DNA from: Toxonevra muliebris | Lineage: Eukaryota > Arthropoda > Insecta > Diptera > Pallopteridae | Direction: 5' to 3' | NCBI GenBank assembly: GCA_963691655.1 | Contig: OY829326.1 | Coordinates: forward strand, 90,637,235 to 90,701,234 | DNA length: 64,000 nt | Shown: positions 54,490 through 64,000 of the stretch, piece by piece | How positions within the stretch are numbered: position 1 is the first letter of the stretch | Layout: every line of letters starts with the position of its first letter | Notes under the pieces: model-generated | The model's database searches: none | What the model was told of the DNA's origin: nothing | The model's input: only the letters and a program-made list of their open reading frames with translations | Position numbers and translations under genes: made by a program

Positions 54490-55990
54490 ACTTCCATCTT
54501 TATAAAATCAATCCATCAATTATTTTAGACAATTGGAATATTCTATGAACCGCACTGCTCCATCCCTGATAGTTTATCCCAGTATGATGCTCGTAATTGG
54601 TTCTCTTCTTTCTTTAACAGTATGGTTAGAGATCTTTTCCCCATTCCACAAAAGGGTTCAGGTCCTACAAATGGGGTTTCTGCCCCCTTTTTTGCTGGCT
54701 CATCTGCCTTCTCATTGCCTTCTATTCCTACATGACCTAGAATCCAAAGTATCCAGACCTTGTTTTGCTAGCCAAGCGTATAAAGTTTCAAAAGACACTC
54801 CTTAACCAGTTTAGAGGTTACCTGATAGGATCCGAGTGCCTTGATAGCCGCTTGGCTGTCAATTAGAATCGCAATGTTCCGATTCCGATAGTTTCGCTTG
54901 AGGTTGAAGTAAACACACCTGTCTATGGCATGCATTTCCGCTTGAAAAATACTGGTGTTTTTACTCATGGGCTCGAAGTATTTTATCCTTGGCCCATATA
55001 CCCCCGCTCCTGCACCTTCATCAGTAAGAGACCCGTCTGTATACCAGGTTATCATTTGTTGGTTTACATTGTAGGTTTCAAGCAAACCTTCCCGATCCTT
55101 TTTATTACTTAGTTTTGTTTTAAACTTTTTAGTAAAACTAAACTGCGGTATCATGTCATCTCTCGGTATTGAAATTTCTGGAAATTGCTTCGTAAGAATA
55201 TTAAACATCTTTTGATTTAGACAATGGCCTGACCCGATATATATTGGACACATTCTGTAAATGACCTTCTTCGCCTGCATCTGGATATAGATGTGAAGAG
55301 GTGTTAATTCTAAAAGAACTGCTAAGGACGATGTTGGACAGGTTCTCATAGCCCCAGTTATGCAAACACATGCTAGTCTTTGAAGTTTATTCAACTCATT
55401 GACAGCTGTTTGCCGCTTTGTTCTATCTGACCAGACGACCGCTCCATATGCAATCATTGGTCTTACAATTACCGTATACATCCATGGTAGTATTTTTGGT
55501 GTACACCCCCAACTTTTCCCAGCAATGGATTTACAGGTCATGAGTGCTCTTGCAGCCTTCTTTGTTATGTTACTAACGTGTGTTTTTCAGAGTAATTTCT
55601 GGTCGAAAGCAATTCCCAGAAATTTTACCTCTGTATGTAGTTTCACCTCCGTACCATCCAAATGAATGGTCTTCAAGTTCTTAAGTTTATGTGTCCTTGT
55701 AAATGATACAATTGTAGTTTTTGCTAGATTAATATTCAGCCCTACTTTTACACACCATCTTTTCGTAACTTTCAATCCCAATTGAATTAACTCGCAAAGA
55801 GTATTTTCAAATTTCTACATATAATTACTACATCGTCGGCATAACCCTGGATTATAAGTCCAGTATTTGTTAGCGGGACGTAACCCCACCTTGTGGACAA
55901 CCTTTTGTTGTATTTGGACAGTGGATCCCAATCAGGTAACTTGTCAGAAGTGGACGAAGATAATACTTTGACAACGGACGAAGACACCCT
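54490..55990 (-). pseudogene. Older LOA-type LINE: RT C-terminal part and RNase H
   Basis: On the minus strand about 55860-55780 has a GYADDVVIICRN block (catalytic YADD), 55781-55587 the RT thumb (INLAKTTIVSFTR, VKFLGIAFD) and 55541-54768 the C-terminus with YGAVVWSD and a complete RNase H start: WYTDGSLTDEGAGAGVYG, QAEMHAI and ILIDSQAA. The frames are separated by shifts near 55785 and 55560. It lies upstream, on the minus strand, of the intact ORF1 element, so two separate insertions are involved. Confidence 0.8.
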
Positions 55991-55991
55991 A

Positions 55992-56215
55992 CAATAAAAA
56001 AGGGTATGACTAGCACTAAAATTAATTTTTACCGCGCGAAAGCTGTCTCGGCAGTGATCGCACGAGCAATCACCAAGTCCCAAGTTGGAATATTGCTGGT
56101 CCAGGAGCTCTGGGTCTTCCGGGGACAAATCAGACGTCTGGGAGGAAATAACACGCAGGTAATTTGGGATACCCGTGTGAAAAACCAAGAGCATGCATGT
56201 TATTAACATCAAGTT
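55992..56215 (+). pseudogene. LOA endonuclease fragment, opposite orientation
   Basis: The plus frame reads AKAVSAVIARAI, GILLVQELWVFRGQIRRL and VIWDTRVKNQ, clearly parallel to residues 10-75 of the 52 kb LOA endonuclease. It sits back to back with the minus-strand RT relic; the join near 55991 marks an inversion or two insertions meeting. Confidence 0.75.
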
Positions 56216-56224
56216 TGAAGTATT

Positions 56225-56395
56225 TATGTCTTTCAGAATTCCAGAGTTCGGTTCTTGGCTAGGGTATGGTTTTTTATCTATTCTTTTTTTTCTTCCTGTC
56301 TTTCTTTCATAACTTGGGGCTTTGGTACAATCGTCGTCCCATCCAGGACGACGTCGTCCCATCCTTCAAATAATAATAATAAAAAAAGAGGGCAT
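56225..56395 (+). mobile_element. SINE family S, copy 3 (3' part)
   Basis: GAGTTCGGTTCTTGGCTAGG, a TTTTTTTTCTTCC run, CTTGGGGCTTTGGTACAAT and CCATCCTTCAAATAATAATA match the 36250-36370 end. CGTCGTCCCATCCAG is locally repeated. The head is absent. Confidence 0.7.
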
Positions 56396-57110
56396 CTGAA
56401 CGTTCAAATTGGTTTTGAACACTTTTATGCACTTTTATGCAGAGCAACATTCTTACGCCGTCATTTATTTGAGAGTAAAAAGTGTTACATTCTCCCCGCT
56501 CAGAAGGCAACATTTTTTAGAAAAGAACACAATACTCTCTGAAAAGGCTGCCTCTTTTTCAGAAAAGAACACGAAATTTGACAGCCCTCGCACGGTGCTG
56601 AAAAAATGCAACATTTTATTGAGAAAAGAAGACGCTATTAGTTGATTCTGACAGCAACATTTTGGCAGAGGTTAGGACAACGTTAAAAAATTGTTGCCAT
56701 GGCACGAGGCTAAAAATATGCAACCTTTTGTTAAGAAAAGAAAACGCTATTAGTGATGTACAAAATTGCGATCATGAACTTCAAAAGGGAAAAAATTTCA
56801 CACCGTAGAAGAGTTGACTAAGACAAAGTTCTTTATTAGGACGCCTACGATTTAGGACTTCAAACCCGTCTGTCATTTTCTTTCTACCTATTTTTTCCAC
56901 CTCTCACTTTCAGACAGACATTCATGCTTGCGCCCATGTGAACTGCCACTACACCAGCTAAAAATTATAATATTTTTTGAAGCAATGTCACCCTATGTTT
57001 TATATTGTTTATTGGCAGCACTCTCAATTTTTTTTGCAATATTAATTTTGTTGATAGCATATTTTATTACTTTTTTATTAAACTTAAAAGAAGAGTTAAG
57101 TCAAAGAAAA
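56396..57110. other. Upstream region of the 57 kb zinc-finger gene with a local duplication
   Basis: 56600-56645 and 56707-56757 are imperfect tandem copies (AATGCAACATTTTATTGAG, GAAAAGAAGACGCTATTAG). 56985-57110 matches the 5' UTR of the 43-44.7 kb paralogue (TTGGCAGCACT, AATTTTGTT, AAAAGAAGA), so it is probably 5' UTR here too. Confidence 0.6.
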
Positions 57111-59832
57111 ATGTTGAAACTGGCACCGCCGCAGCTCGAAGCAAATATGTTTTACAATATCAAATGCGGTGAAATTTTTTGTCTCACGTCGACGCTTTAT
57201 AATGTAACTTGCCTATGTGGGCAGAAGGTGCATCTAGATCAATTTATCATGCATTTCCAAAAAAATCATTTGCCTAAAGATAAGTCTGAGCCGACCAATG
57301 ACGAACCGCGCCCAATGAAAGAAGAAGACGATCCTATAGGAGCAAATATAGATGGATTTGAAAGTAATATAAGTCTGTCTGAAGTAAATAAGTTGGAGGA
57401 GGATAAACAAACAAATTGTGGGACAATAAGTGATGATCAAATTGATGATGAGTCAGAAGAAGAAATGGATTTGGCGCAACTTAAAGTAAAACTTGCAAAC
57501 AGTGATGAACAAAAGACAGAGCATATATCAGAAGTTCCAGAAAACTATGATAAAGAATGGCAAAATGATGATTTTAGTGATGTGAGGAAAAAAAAAACTT
57601 TTATTTATACTTAACAATATATTTAATTTCAACAGATGTCCGATGAAAGAGAAGATAAAAACTCAAATTTAGATGCTCTATCCCACCCTTGTAATCAATG
57701 CACACGTTCCTACAAAACTAGACATCCTTTGCAAGCGCATACACGCGTCAAACATGAAAAATTGCATCAAAAATATAATTTTAGTGATGTAAGGTAAAAA
57801 AAAAAAAATTATATTTAATAATTTCTTTAATTTCAACAGAAACCTGACGAAAAAGGTAAAAGAAAAAAAGATGAAAATGTAAATTTAGAGGCTCTATCCC
57901 ACCCTTGCACACAATGTACACGCACATACAAAACTAGGCATTGTTTGCTAAGGCATATACGTAAAAATCATACAAACAAACCGCGGTTTGATGAAAAAGA
58001 AGTGGATTTGACGGGATTTGAATTAAAGCTGTACCAGATATCGGAAGTTCCAGAAAATAATAAGAGATGGCAAATTGATGATTATAATGATGTGAGTAAA
58101 AAAAAAAATTTAATGTATACTTAATAATCTCTTTAAACAGATGTCTGATAAAAAAGAAGATGAAAAATCAAATTTAGAAGTTCCATCCCATCCTTGCACT
58201 CAATGCACACGCATCTATAAAACTAGACATTGTTTGCTAAGGCATATACGTAAAAATCATAAAAACAAACCACGGTCTAATGAAAATGATAAAAAATCGA
58301 GTGGAGAATTTCCAACCTATCCTTGCACAAAATGCAAACGCACATACAAATCTAGGCATTCTTTGCGAGCACATATACGGGTCAATCATGAAAGCAAACC
58401 TCGGCAAATTGATGTGAGTAAAAAAAAAACTTAAGTTGCATATACTGTAGAATTTCTTTAATTTCAACAGAAGACTGATGATGAAAGATTAAATTTTGAA
58501 TATCAATCTCACCCTTGCACTCAATGTACACACACGTACAAAACTAGACATTGTTTGCTGAAGCATATTCGTAAAAATCATAAAAACAAACCGTGGTCTG
58601 ATCAAAAAGATGTAGATTTGATGCCAATTAAAGTAAAGCTTTCAAAAAGTGATGAAAAGCCAGAGCAGATACAAGAAGTTTCTGAAAATGTTGATAAAGA
58701 ATGGCAATTTGATGACTTTAGTGATGTGAGTAAAATAAAACAAACAAAAAATCTTAGTTTTGCTTAATAGTTTCTTTAATTTCAATTTAAGTCAGATGAA
58801 AAATATGATGAAGGATCAAAGTTAAGGCTTCCATCACACGCTTGCACTCAATGCCTACGCACATATAAAACAAGACATTGGTTGCTAAAGCATATACGCG
58901 AAAACCATAAAAACAAACCGAGGTCTAATGAAGAAGATGAGAAATCAAATATGGAGCTTCCGTCCCACACTTGCACACAATGCCAACGTACATATAAATC
59001 TAGACATTCTTTACGAGCGCATATACGAGTAAATCATGAATATAAACCGCGGTCTGATAAAAAAACGGATGAAAAATCAGATCTGGAATTTTCATTCCAT
59101 CCTTGCACGCAATGCACGCGCAAATACAAATCTAGACACACTTTGCTAGCTCATATACGCATATATCACAAAAATAATCTTGACAAGAAATTAGAAAGCA
59201 AATGCGATGACTGCGGGGAATTGTTTCGATCTGAGCAAGCCTTACGTGGGCACAGGATGAAACATACGGGTATCTTTTGCGATATATGCGGCAAACAATT
59301 CACACAAGTAGGCAATATGTTGCTACACAAAATACGTCATACTGGCATCAAATCACACAAGTGCAAAGAATGCGAGAATAGTTTCTACACGAGCAAGGAA
59401 CTGACTGCCCACATGATACGACATACACAAATTTTGCCATTAATTTGCGAAATATGCGGACGCCAGTGTCGGGATCGTGGTGTTCTTAAGGCGCACATGC
59501 GGCGTCATACAGGTGAAAGACCTGCAAAGTGTCCGGTGTGTAGTAAATGTTTCTTCTCTTTTCATGATCTTAATTTACACTCCGTGACGCACAGCACTGC
59601 ACGACCATTTCAATGCGACATTTGTAGTGCTACGTTTCAACGAAAAAAATCACTACGTATACATAAAAAGTTGCATTCTAAAGATGGCAAAAAACATGAA
59701 TGTAAAGTGTGTGGCCGAACATTTGCTCAGTCAGGCAGTTTGAATTCACACTTGCGAACTCATGCAACATTAAGTACCAGCGGCTCAGTAGCAACAATCG
59801 CACTCTTGGACACTGCTGGAATCTTTAAGTAA
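57111..59832 (+). CDS. C2H2 zinc-finger protein expanded by exon duplication (about 15 fingers)
   Basis: Six exons: 57111-57581, 57636-57788, 57840-58091, 58141-58413, 58471-58725 and 58792-59832. All junctions are GT...AG and phase 0, giving 814 aa. Likely a nuclear DNA-binding factor. Exon 1 matches the 43-44.7 kb paralogue (CGEIF, CLCGQKV, acidic stretch, DKEWQNDDFSD at the donor). Exons 2-5 each add one or two CTQC...YKTRH fingers, and three exons (1, 3, 5) end with the same EWQ.DDFSD-type linker. Exon 6 holds ten fingers, the last seven matching the paralogue. Start 57111 is chosen because it aligns with the paralogue ATG. An in-frame ATG upstream (56985) would add a hydrophobic segment but that stretch matches paralogue 5' UTR. 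Confidence 0.88.
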
Positions 59833-60640
59833 CTGAAATTTATGTTTAAGTAATTTGTAAAATATGAAAACAAGTATTTAATATATTAAAATAATTCATA
59901 ATGAATTCAATTAATTCACACTCTTTTTGTTTTCAATCGCAATTAGAAAAATATGGATAGCTGTGTGCAAGAAGGGCACTACTGCAAAACTTGAATTTTG
60001 CAATATAAGCGTTTAAAGATTTCGATGTTTGATAAGAATTTTGTTGTAATATCGTGAAATTTGTTTCTTTAGGATTTACTCATTTGACTTCAACTATCTA
60101 TTTTGCATAATACGATACGATAATTCGAAAATTACAAGAACAACAACTTGCTATCCCTCCCCAATAACTACCAACATTCAGCCTTCACAGCCTTGTTTTC
60201 CTTGCTATAATTTGGAAAAATCAACGGCCGCTTGCCCACAAACGACAAACCTCTACGCAATAACTACTACCAGCAACTATATAGTAGGTTGCCAAATTAT
60301 TAGGTCTAGTCTAAAAAAAGAAGCATTTTTCACGGGCAAATTAAGAGATATTTATGATTTTTTAAGCCATATCATACAAATTGTATTAAAGTATATAGTA
60401 TCGATTACTGTCGGACCAAAGGTGATTTTTTGGCTATAGTCGAACTTCGGACATTTCTCTACTCTTCGGCCGAAGGCCGAAAGATTTTTGAAAAAAAAAA
60501 AAAATCCTTAAAGTACGATTTTTCTGCTGATTTACAAACAGAAAACTTAAATAAATGAGAGGTACTCTAAATAAGAAGCTGACTAGTAGTGCTAAGTAAT
60601 TGTTCACTCGCTACACTAGTCGGAGGAGCTGAAAAATATT
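59833..60640. other. 3' flank and repeat-like DNA
   Basis: TATTAAAATAATTCATAATG near 59885 may end the transcript; no canonical AATAAA is seen. 60405-60495 contains CTTCGGCCGAAGGCCGAAAG, related to the 50395 repeat. Confidence 0.4.
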
Positions 60641-61640
60641 TTTCTGAAATTTGTTTTAAGGGGTCGTCTGGTATGACAGCTTGTTTTTTAACGCTTGCGT
60701 CCGAATTTTTTGTGACGAACAATGAAAAAATACCAGCTTCGTGTTTTTGTCATATATTTATTAGCATTGGACAACCTCTATTGGGGGTGTCCACAGTTGT
60801 CTTGGGGCTAAGTTTGTCGGGTGCTGCGAGGCAGTTAAATAGGTGGCCCGTGCCGTGTAGTGATTGACCACAATCAGGGCATTTATCTGATATTGTGTCA
60901 TCTATTCTTGTCATGTGTGAATTAAGTGGCTTGACCTGAGCTGAGCCAGGCTACACCTGGTTTTCTTTGGAAGGTTTTTTTTCATATTCAGCTACAGGTG
61001 GGGGTCTGTCGTTAAGGACCATGTTGGGCTTGTAGGCTCCTGCTGCTGCGTGTAGCTGCTTCATGGCGGCTATGCAAGATGTCTAGTCAATCGAATTGTT
61101 TGTGATTCGTTGTATGTCGTTGTCGTAAGGTCTTTCCGGATGTCACGTGTGGGTGGAGTAAAGGTTGTGAGTGTCTAGTTCGGATATTGGTCTGTGTGAC
61201 AGTTCAGCCCGAACTGTTTAGCTAGGAGGTTATTATGCTACTTACTTTTAGCATTTTTGTTTCCTCGTGTAGATGGTATTCGTGCGTCCTTCAATAACAG
61301 CCGGTGGTTGTGCGAAGGGCTGCATTTTGGCACTATTGCAGACTCCGCCATTGAGTCTCGCTGATGATCGGGGTCCATGTAGGTGCTGCATAACTATGGA
61401 CCGTCAGGAGGGTCTCTGATTCATGCCTCTACTTATTTGTGCTGGTGGTACTATATTACCTGCGGAAACCATGCTAGTGTTGTGCGAGTGGAAGAGCTTC
61501 AGTTAGCGTTGGTAGCAAGAGGTTTTCGAGCGTTTTCGCAACTGGCGATAATAGTGAGATGGGCCGGTAGGATTTTCCTTGGTCTGATGGTTTAGGAATC
61601 GGGATTATACGGCCGACTTTCCTGATGTCTGAGATGATGG
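60640..61640 (-). pseudogene. Jockey-type LINE relic (RT and C-terminus)
   Basis: On the minus strand about 61625-61490 reads GRIIPIPKP and SYRPISLLSPVAKTLE (RT finger blocks). 61395-61270 reads AAPTWTPIISETQWRSLQ and NAALRTTTGC, and 61265-61225 a HLHEETKML block. 60960-60700 reads the Cys-rich tail (LAQLRS, then a C-x-x-C...H-x-x-H-like series). Order is consistent with a single element that has lost the YADD region and accumulated many stops. Confidence 0.65.
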
Positions 61641-61978
61641 ATGTGTTTGTTTTGAAAATAGCTTGCTAGTACATGAACTAGAAACTTGATGAGTTTCTAT
61701 AGGAGGCATTTCATGTGAAGTGGACAACAAAAAAAAAAACAAAAGGTTCTCAAATTTGTTGAAATTCGGCCTAATTAAACCTGTAGAAAATATAAATGTA
61801 GACACACAATTTTTTTTTTGTATGAAGCTTATTTGCCAAGTTATGGGTTTTTAAAGAATTGACGTGATTGAAATCTGGATTTTTAAAAATAATTTTTAAA
61901 ATTAAGCAAATTTACAATAAAATATAGATCATGTTAATTTATTTATTTACTGCTTGTAAACATAGCGTTTGTAGCAGG

Positions 61979-62398
61979 AGAAAAATAATTTAAATAAAAA
62001 ATATTCTTAATATACCACGTTTTTAAAATGGACTAAAAAGTATAAAATAATTTCTCCTAACCCCATACAGATTCACAACCACATATAGATTCATTATCCC
62101 ATACAGATTGTCTTGAAAATTTGTAACTGTTCGCATGCAATAGGAAATTGATGGATGAATAGTTCACCTAAATGCTAGATTTTATCTCTATCCATATGCG
62201 TCCCACGTTTTTCGTTTTAAATCATACAAGTATTTTCGTCCTACTAAAATTCACAGTTACAAATTTTCAAGACAATCTGTATGGCATAAGGAATCTATAT
62301 CTGTATGGGGTTAGGAGAAATTATTTCATACTTTTTAGTCCATTTTAAAAACGTGGTATATTAAAAATATTTTTTATTTAAATTATTATTTTTTACTT
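61979..62398. repeat. Foldback repeat with about 145-bp arms
   Basis: Arms 61979-62130 and 62255-62398 are inverted copies: TATACCACGTTTTTAAAATG, TCTCCTAACCCCATACAGAT and CAGATTGTCTTGAAAATTTG all recur in complement. The loop is about 125 bp. No TSD was recognised. Confidence 0.8.
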
Positions 62399-63696
62399 TT
62401 TAGTCTTGTGTGTGTGAAATTTTGCAATCGATTTTAAGTAAAGACCAGAGCTGTAAAAGAATGCATTCAATTTAATTGCAATACCTTGTACCTTGAAGTC
62501 ATGGTTCATAACCGACAATTTGCACTAAATTGGAGTGACTTGAAGTCAATTGAGGTGTTGAAGTCACTTGAACTCAATTGGAATTTGAAATTGTTGACAA
62601 ATTGAATCAAAACCAATTGTCTAAGCAATGTCACAATTAATTATTGGACTCGTGCAAGATCATTTTCCCCAGATTGCGAATAGCCCTATTCATTAAATAT
62701 GACAGAAATCAAATTATATCTTCTCACATAAATGGGTACTCAATAAATACTTTTTTTACATTGCACCTCGTTGTGATTCTACATTTTGAAACAGAAATGA
62801 AATAAAGGCATTTGCCAAATACATAGTAAGAAGAAGATTTGTTGTTATGGATGTAAAAATGTACAAGAAGAATAATTTATTTATATATTAAAATATAAAA
62901 TATGAAAAGTTCTAACATCTTAGCTAATATACTTATTTACATACATATATTTAGGAACAATGTTGAAAATAGTGATAATATTTCTTCGCATTTTGATTTC
63001 ATGAAATCAGTAGAAAAAGATTTAAAAGTACTTATATAAAATTCATAAAATCAAAACAAAACGTTTACATATTTGTATATAAAGAATATATAAATACTGT
63101 AAATGTTGAAAGTTATTTGCTAAAAGAAATGTTAAATATTTACTTCATCAAACACGTCAAACTCATCCATTCAAACATTTTTGTCTGCTGGATGTGTTGA
63201 CAACCTCGCTGCTGTTTCTACGATTTTTTGTTTCGATTCCAGCAAGAGCAAATTGCGATCTCTTTACAATATATACTCTTTGTAAGCGGAACAAAACGAA
63301 AAGAAAAGTTCGTTATTGTTTGTTTTTGTTCTCTCTCTCATTTTCTTTGAATTTGTGTATGTATACACATATACATATATTCTACTCCCGCTAAAGCAAT
63401 GATTATAGCAACGATGAATTCAATGCTTTGATCTATGAAAAAATGGAAAAACTTCCGACGCTAATATTTTAAATATTATTATATTTATATATATTTTAGA
63501 TACTTCATATTGCATTGTCTTCCAGTTCTGAACTATATTTAAAATTTCAAGTCTCTAGCTCATCGGGAAGTTAGTTTAAAATCGATTGCAAAATTTGTAC
63601 CGAACAGACTGACAGACAGACAGACACCATTGAAAGCGAGTTGAAATAAACGTGGTAAAAAAGAGAAAAAATTAGCATAAATATTACATAGCTATT
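62399..63696. other. Intergenic, no gene recognised
   Basis: AT-rich DNA. 62490-62620 has repeated TTGAAGTCA/TTGAATTG-like motifs (GAAGTCACTTGAACTC); 63605-63630 has an ACAGACTGACAGACAGACAG microsatellite-like tract. No gene evidence. Confidence 0.35.
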
Positions 63697-63930
63697 TTAA
63701 CAAAGTGGTGTAAATGTTATTGTACATAGATATTTTAACATATACATTGGATTGAATATTGGATTTTCAGAGAAGGTTGATGTTAACTGTCTTAAGAACT
63801 GTTCACGAACAGCAAAATATGTAGGGTACTCGAAAAGGAAGTGATGGAGGTTTTCATTTACATTAAAGTTACATAGAATACATAGGCTATTTTGATCTAG
63901 TTTATCCTTTGACACAAAATCTAAGAACAT
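63697..63930 (-). pseudogene. LINE C-terminal Cys/His tail
   Basis: The frame reads CILCNFNVNENLHHFLFEYP, then REQFLRQL, resembling the C-x2-C...H...C-type tail that ends many LINE ORF2 proteins (here one Cys is Tyr). The rest of the element is beyond the window or lost. Confidence 0.55.
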
Positions 63931-64000
63931 GCTTTGTTGACAGCCGAAGCTGTGCTATGAATTTTGCCATATTGAAACTTGTGGTCTTGTTTAAATAAAG

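Noticed and set aside
56928..57110. In-frame N-terminal extension of the 57 kb zinc-finger gene with a hydrophobic, membrane-like stretch
   Set aside because: The same DNA in the 43-44.7 kb paralogue is upstream of its ATG and not in frame with it, so it is most likely 5' UTR.
1..64000. CRISPR arrays, bacterial operons or a horizontally acquired gene cluster
   Set aside because: No regularly spaced repeats with unique spacers, no operon-like gene packing; all coding content fits an insect genome.

Overview
The window is nuclear DNA from an insect, most likely a higher (cyclorrhaphan) fly and plausibly a tephritid-type genome. Reasons: AT-rich sequence; compact genes with 45-70 bp introns; Drosophila-like gene families (TRAF6, group III secretory phospholipase A2, pancreatic-lipase relatives, lineage-specific C2H2 zinc-finger proteins); and a dense layer of Ty1/copia, CR1/Jockey-type and LOA-type LINEs, piggyBac, hAT-like and other DNA-transposon remnants. 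There is no bacterial content, no rRNA gene and no convincing functional tRNA gene.

Layout. 1-9.7 kb is a nest of transposons: a decayed copia element, a pair of inverted LTR-like arms about 7.5 kb apart, and between them a CR1-like LINE (4.2-8.5 kb) whose reverse-transcriptase frame is still open. 9.9-16.2 kb is a patchwork of short non-autonomous DNA elements, several with clear terminal inverted repeats (TIRs) and 8-bp target-site duplications (TSDs), plus LINE debris. 16.4-19.3 kb holds two divergent single-exon genes, a secreted phospholipase A2 (minus) and Traf6 (plus). 20.2-21.0 kb is a candidate Transib-type element with RSS-like heptamer ends. 21.2-22.6 kb is a two-exon C2H2 zinc-finger gene (minus). 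22.8-27.6 kb is repeats, a tRNA-derived SINE, piggyBac fragments and an obvious assembly defect: 200 Ns, library-adapter-like sequence and a near-exact direct duplication. 28.8-30.4 kb is a four-exon zinc-finger gene (plus) and 30.8-31.8 kb a three-exon secreted lipase gene (minus). 32-42.9 kb is SINEs, MITEs and LINE debris. 43.2-44.7 kb (minus) and 57.1-59.8 kb (plus) are two paralogous zinc-finger genes in opposite orientation; the second has grown by tandem exon duplication. Between them lie a hAT-like MITE, a piggyBac-like element, a 3'-truncated LOA LINE and an older LOA RT/RNase H relic. 60.6-64 kb is LINE relics and a foldback repeat.

How it fits together. Six protein-coding genes look real: PLA2, Traf6, four-exon ZF, two-exon ZF, lipase and the ZF paralogue pair counted as two makes seven loci in all. 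They do not form a pathway; they are ordinary fly genes in repeat-rich intergenic DNA. The most informative features are the exon-duplication history of the 57 kb zinc-finger gene, the many datable nested insertions, and the assembly artefact at 24.6-26.8 kb. I found no convincing undescribed molecular system. All assignments come from reading the sequence; family names rest on motif recognition, not on database searches.
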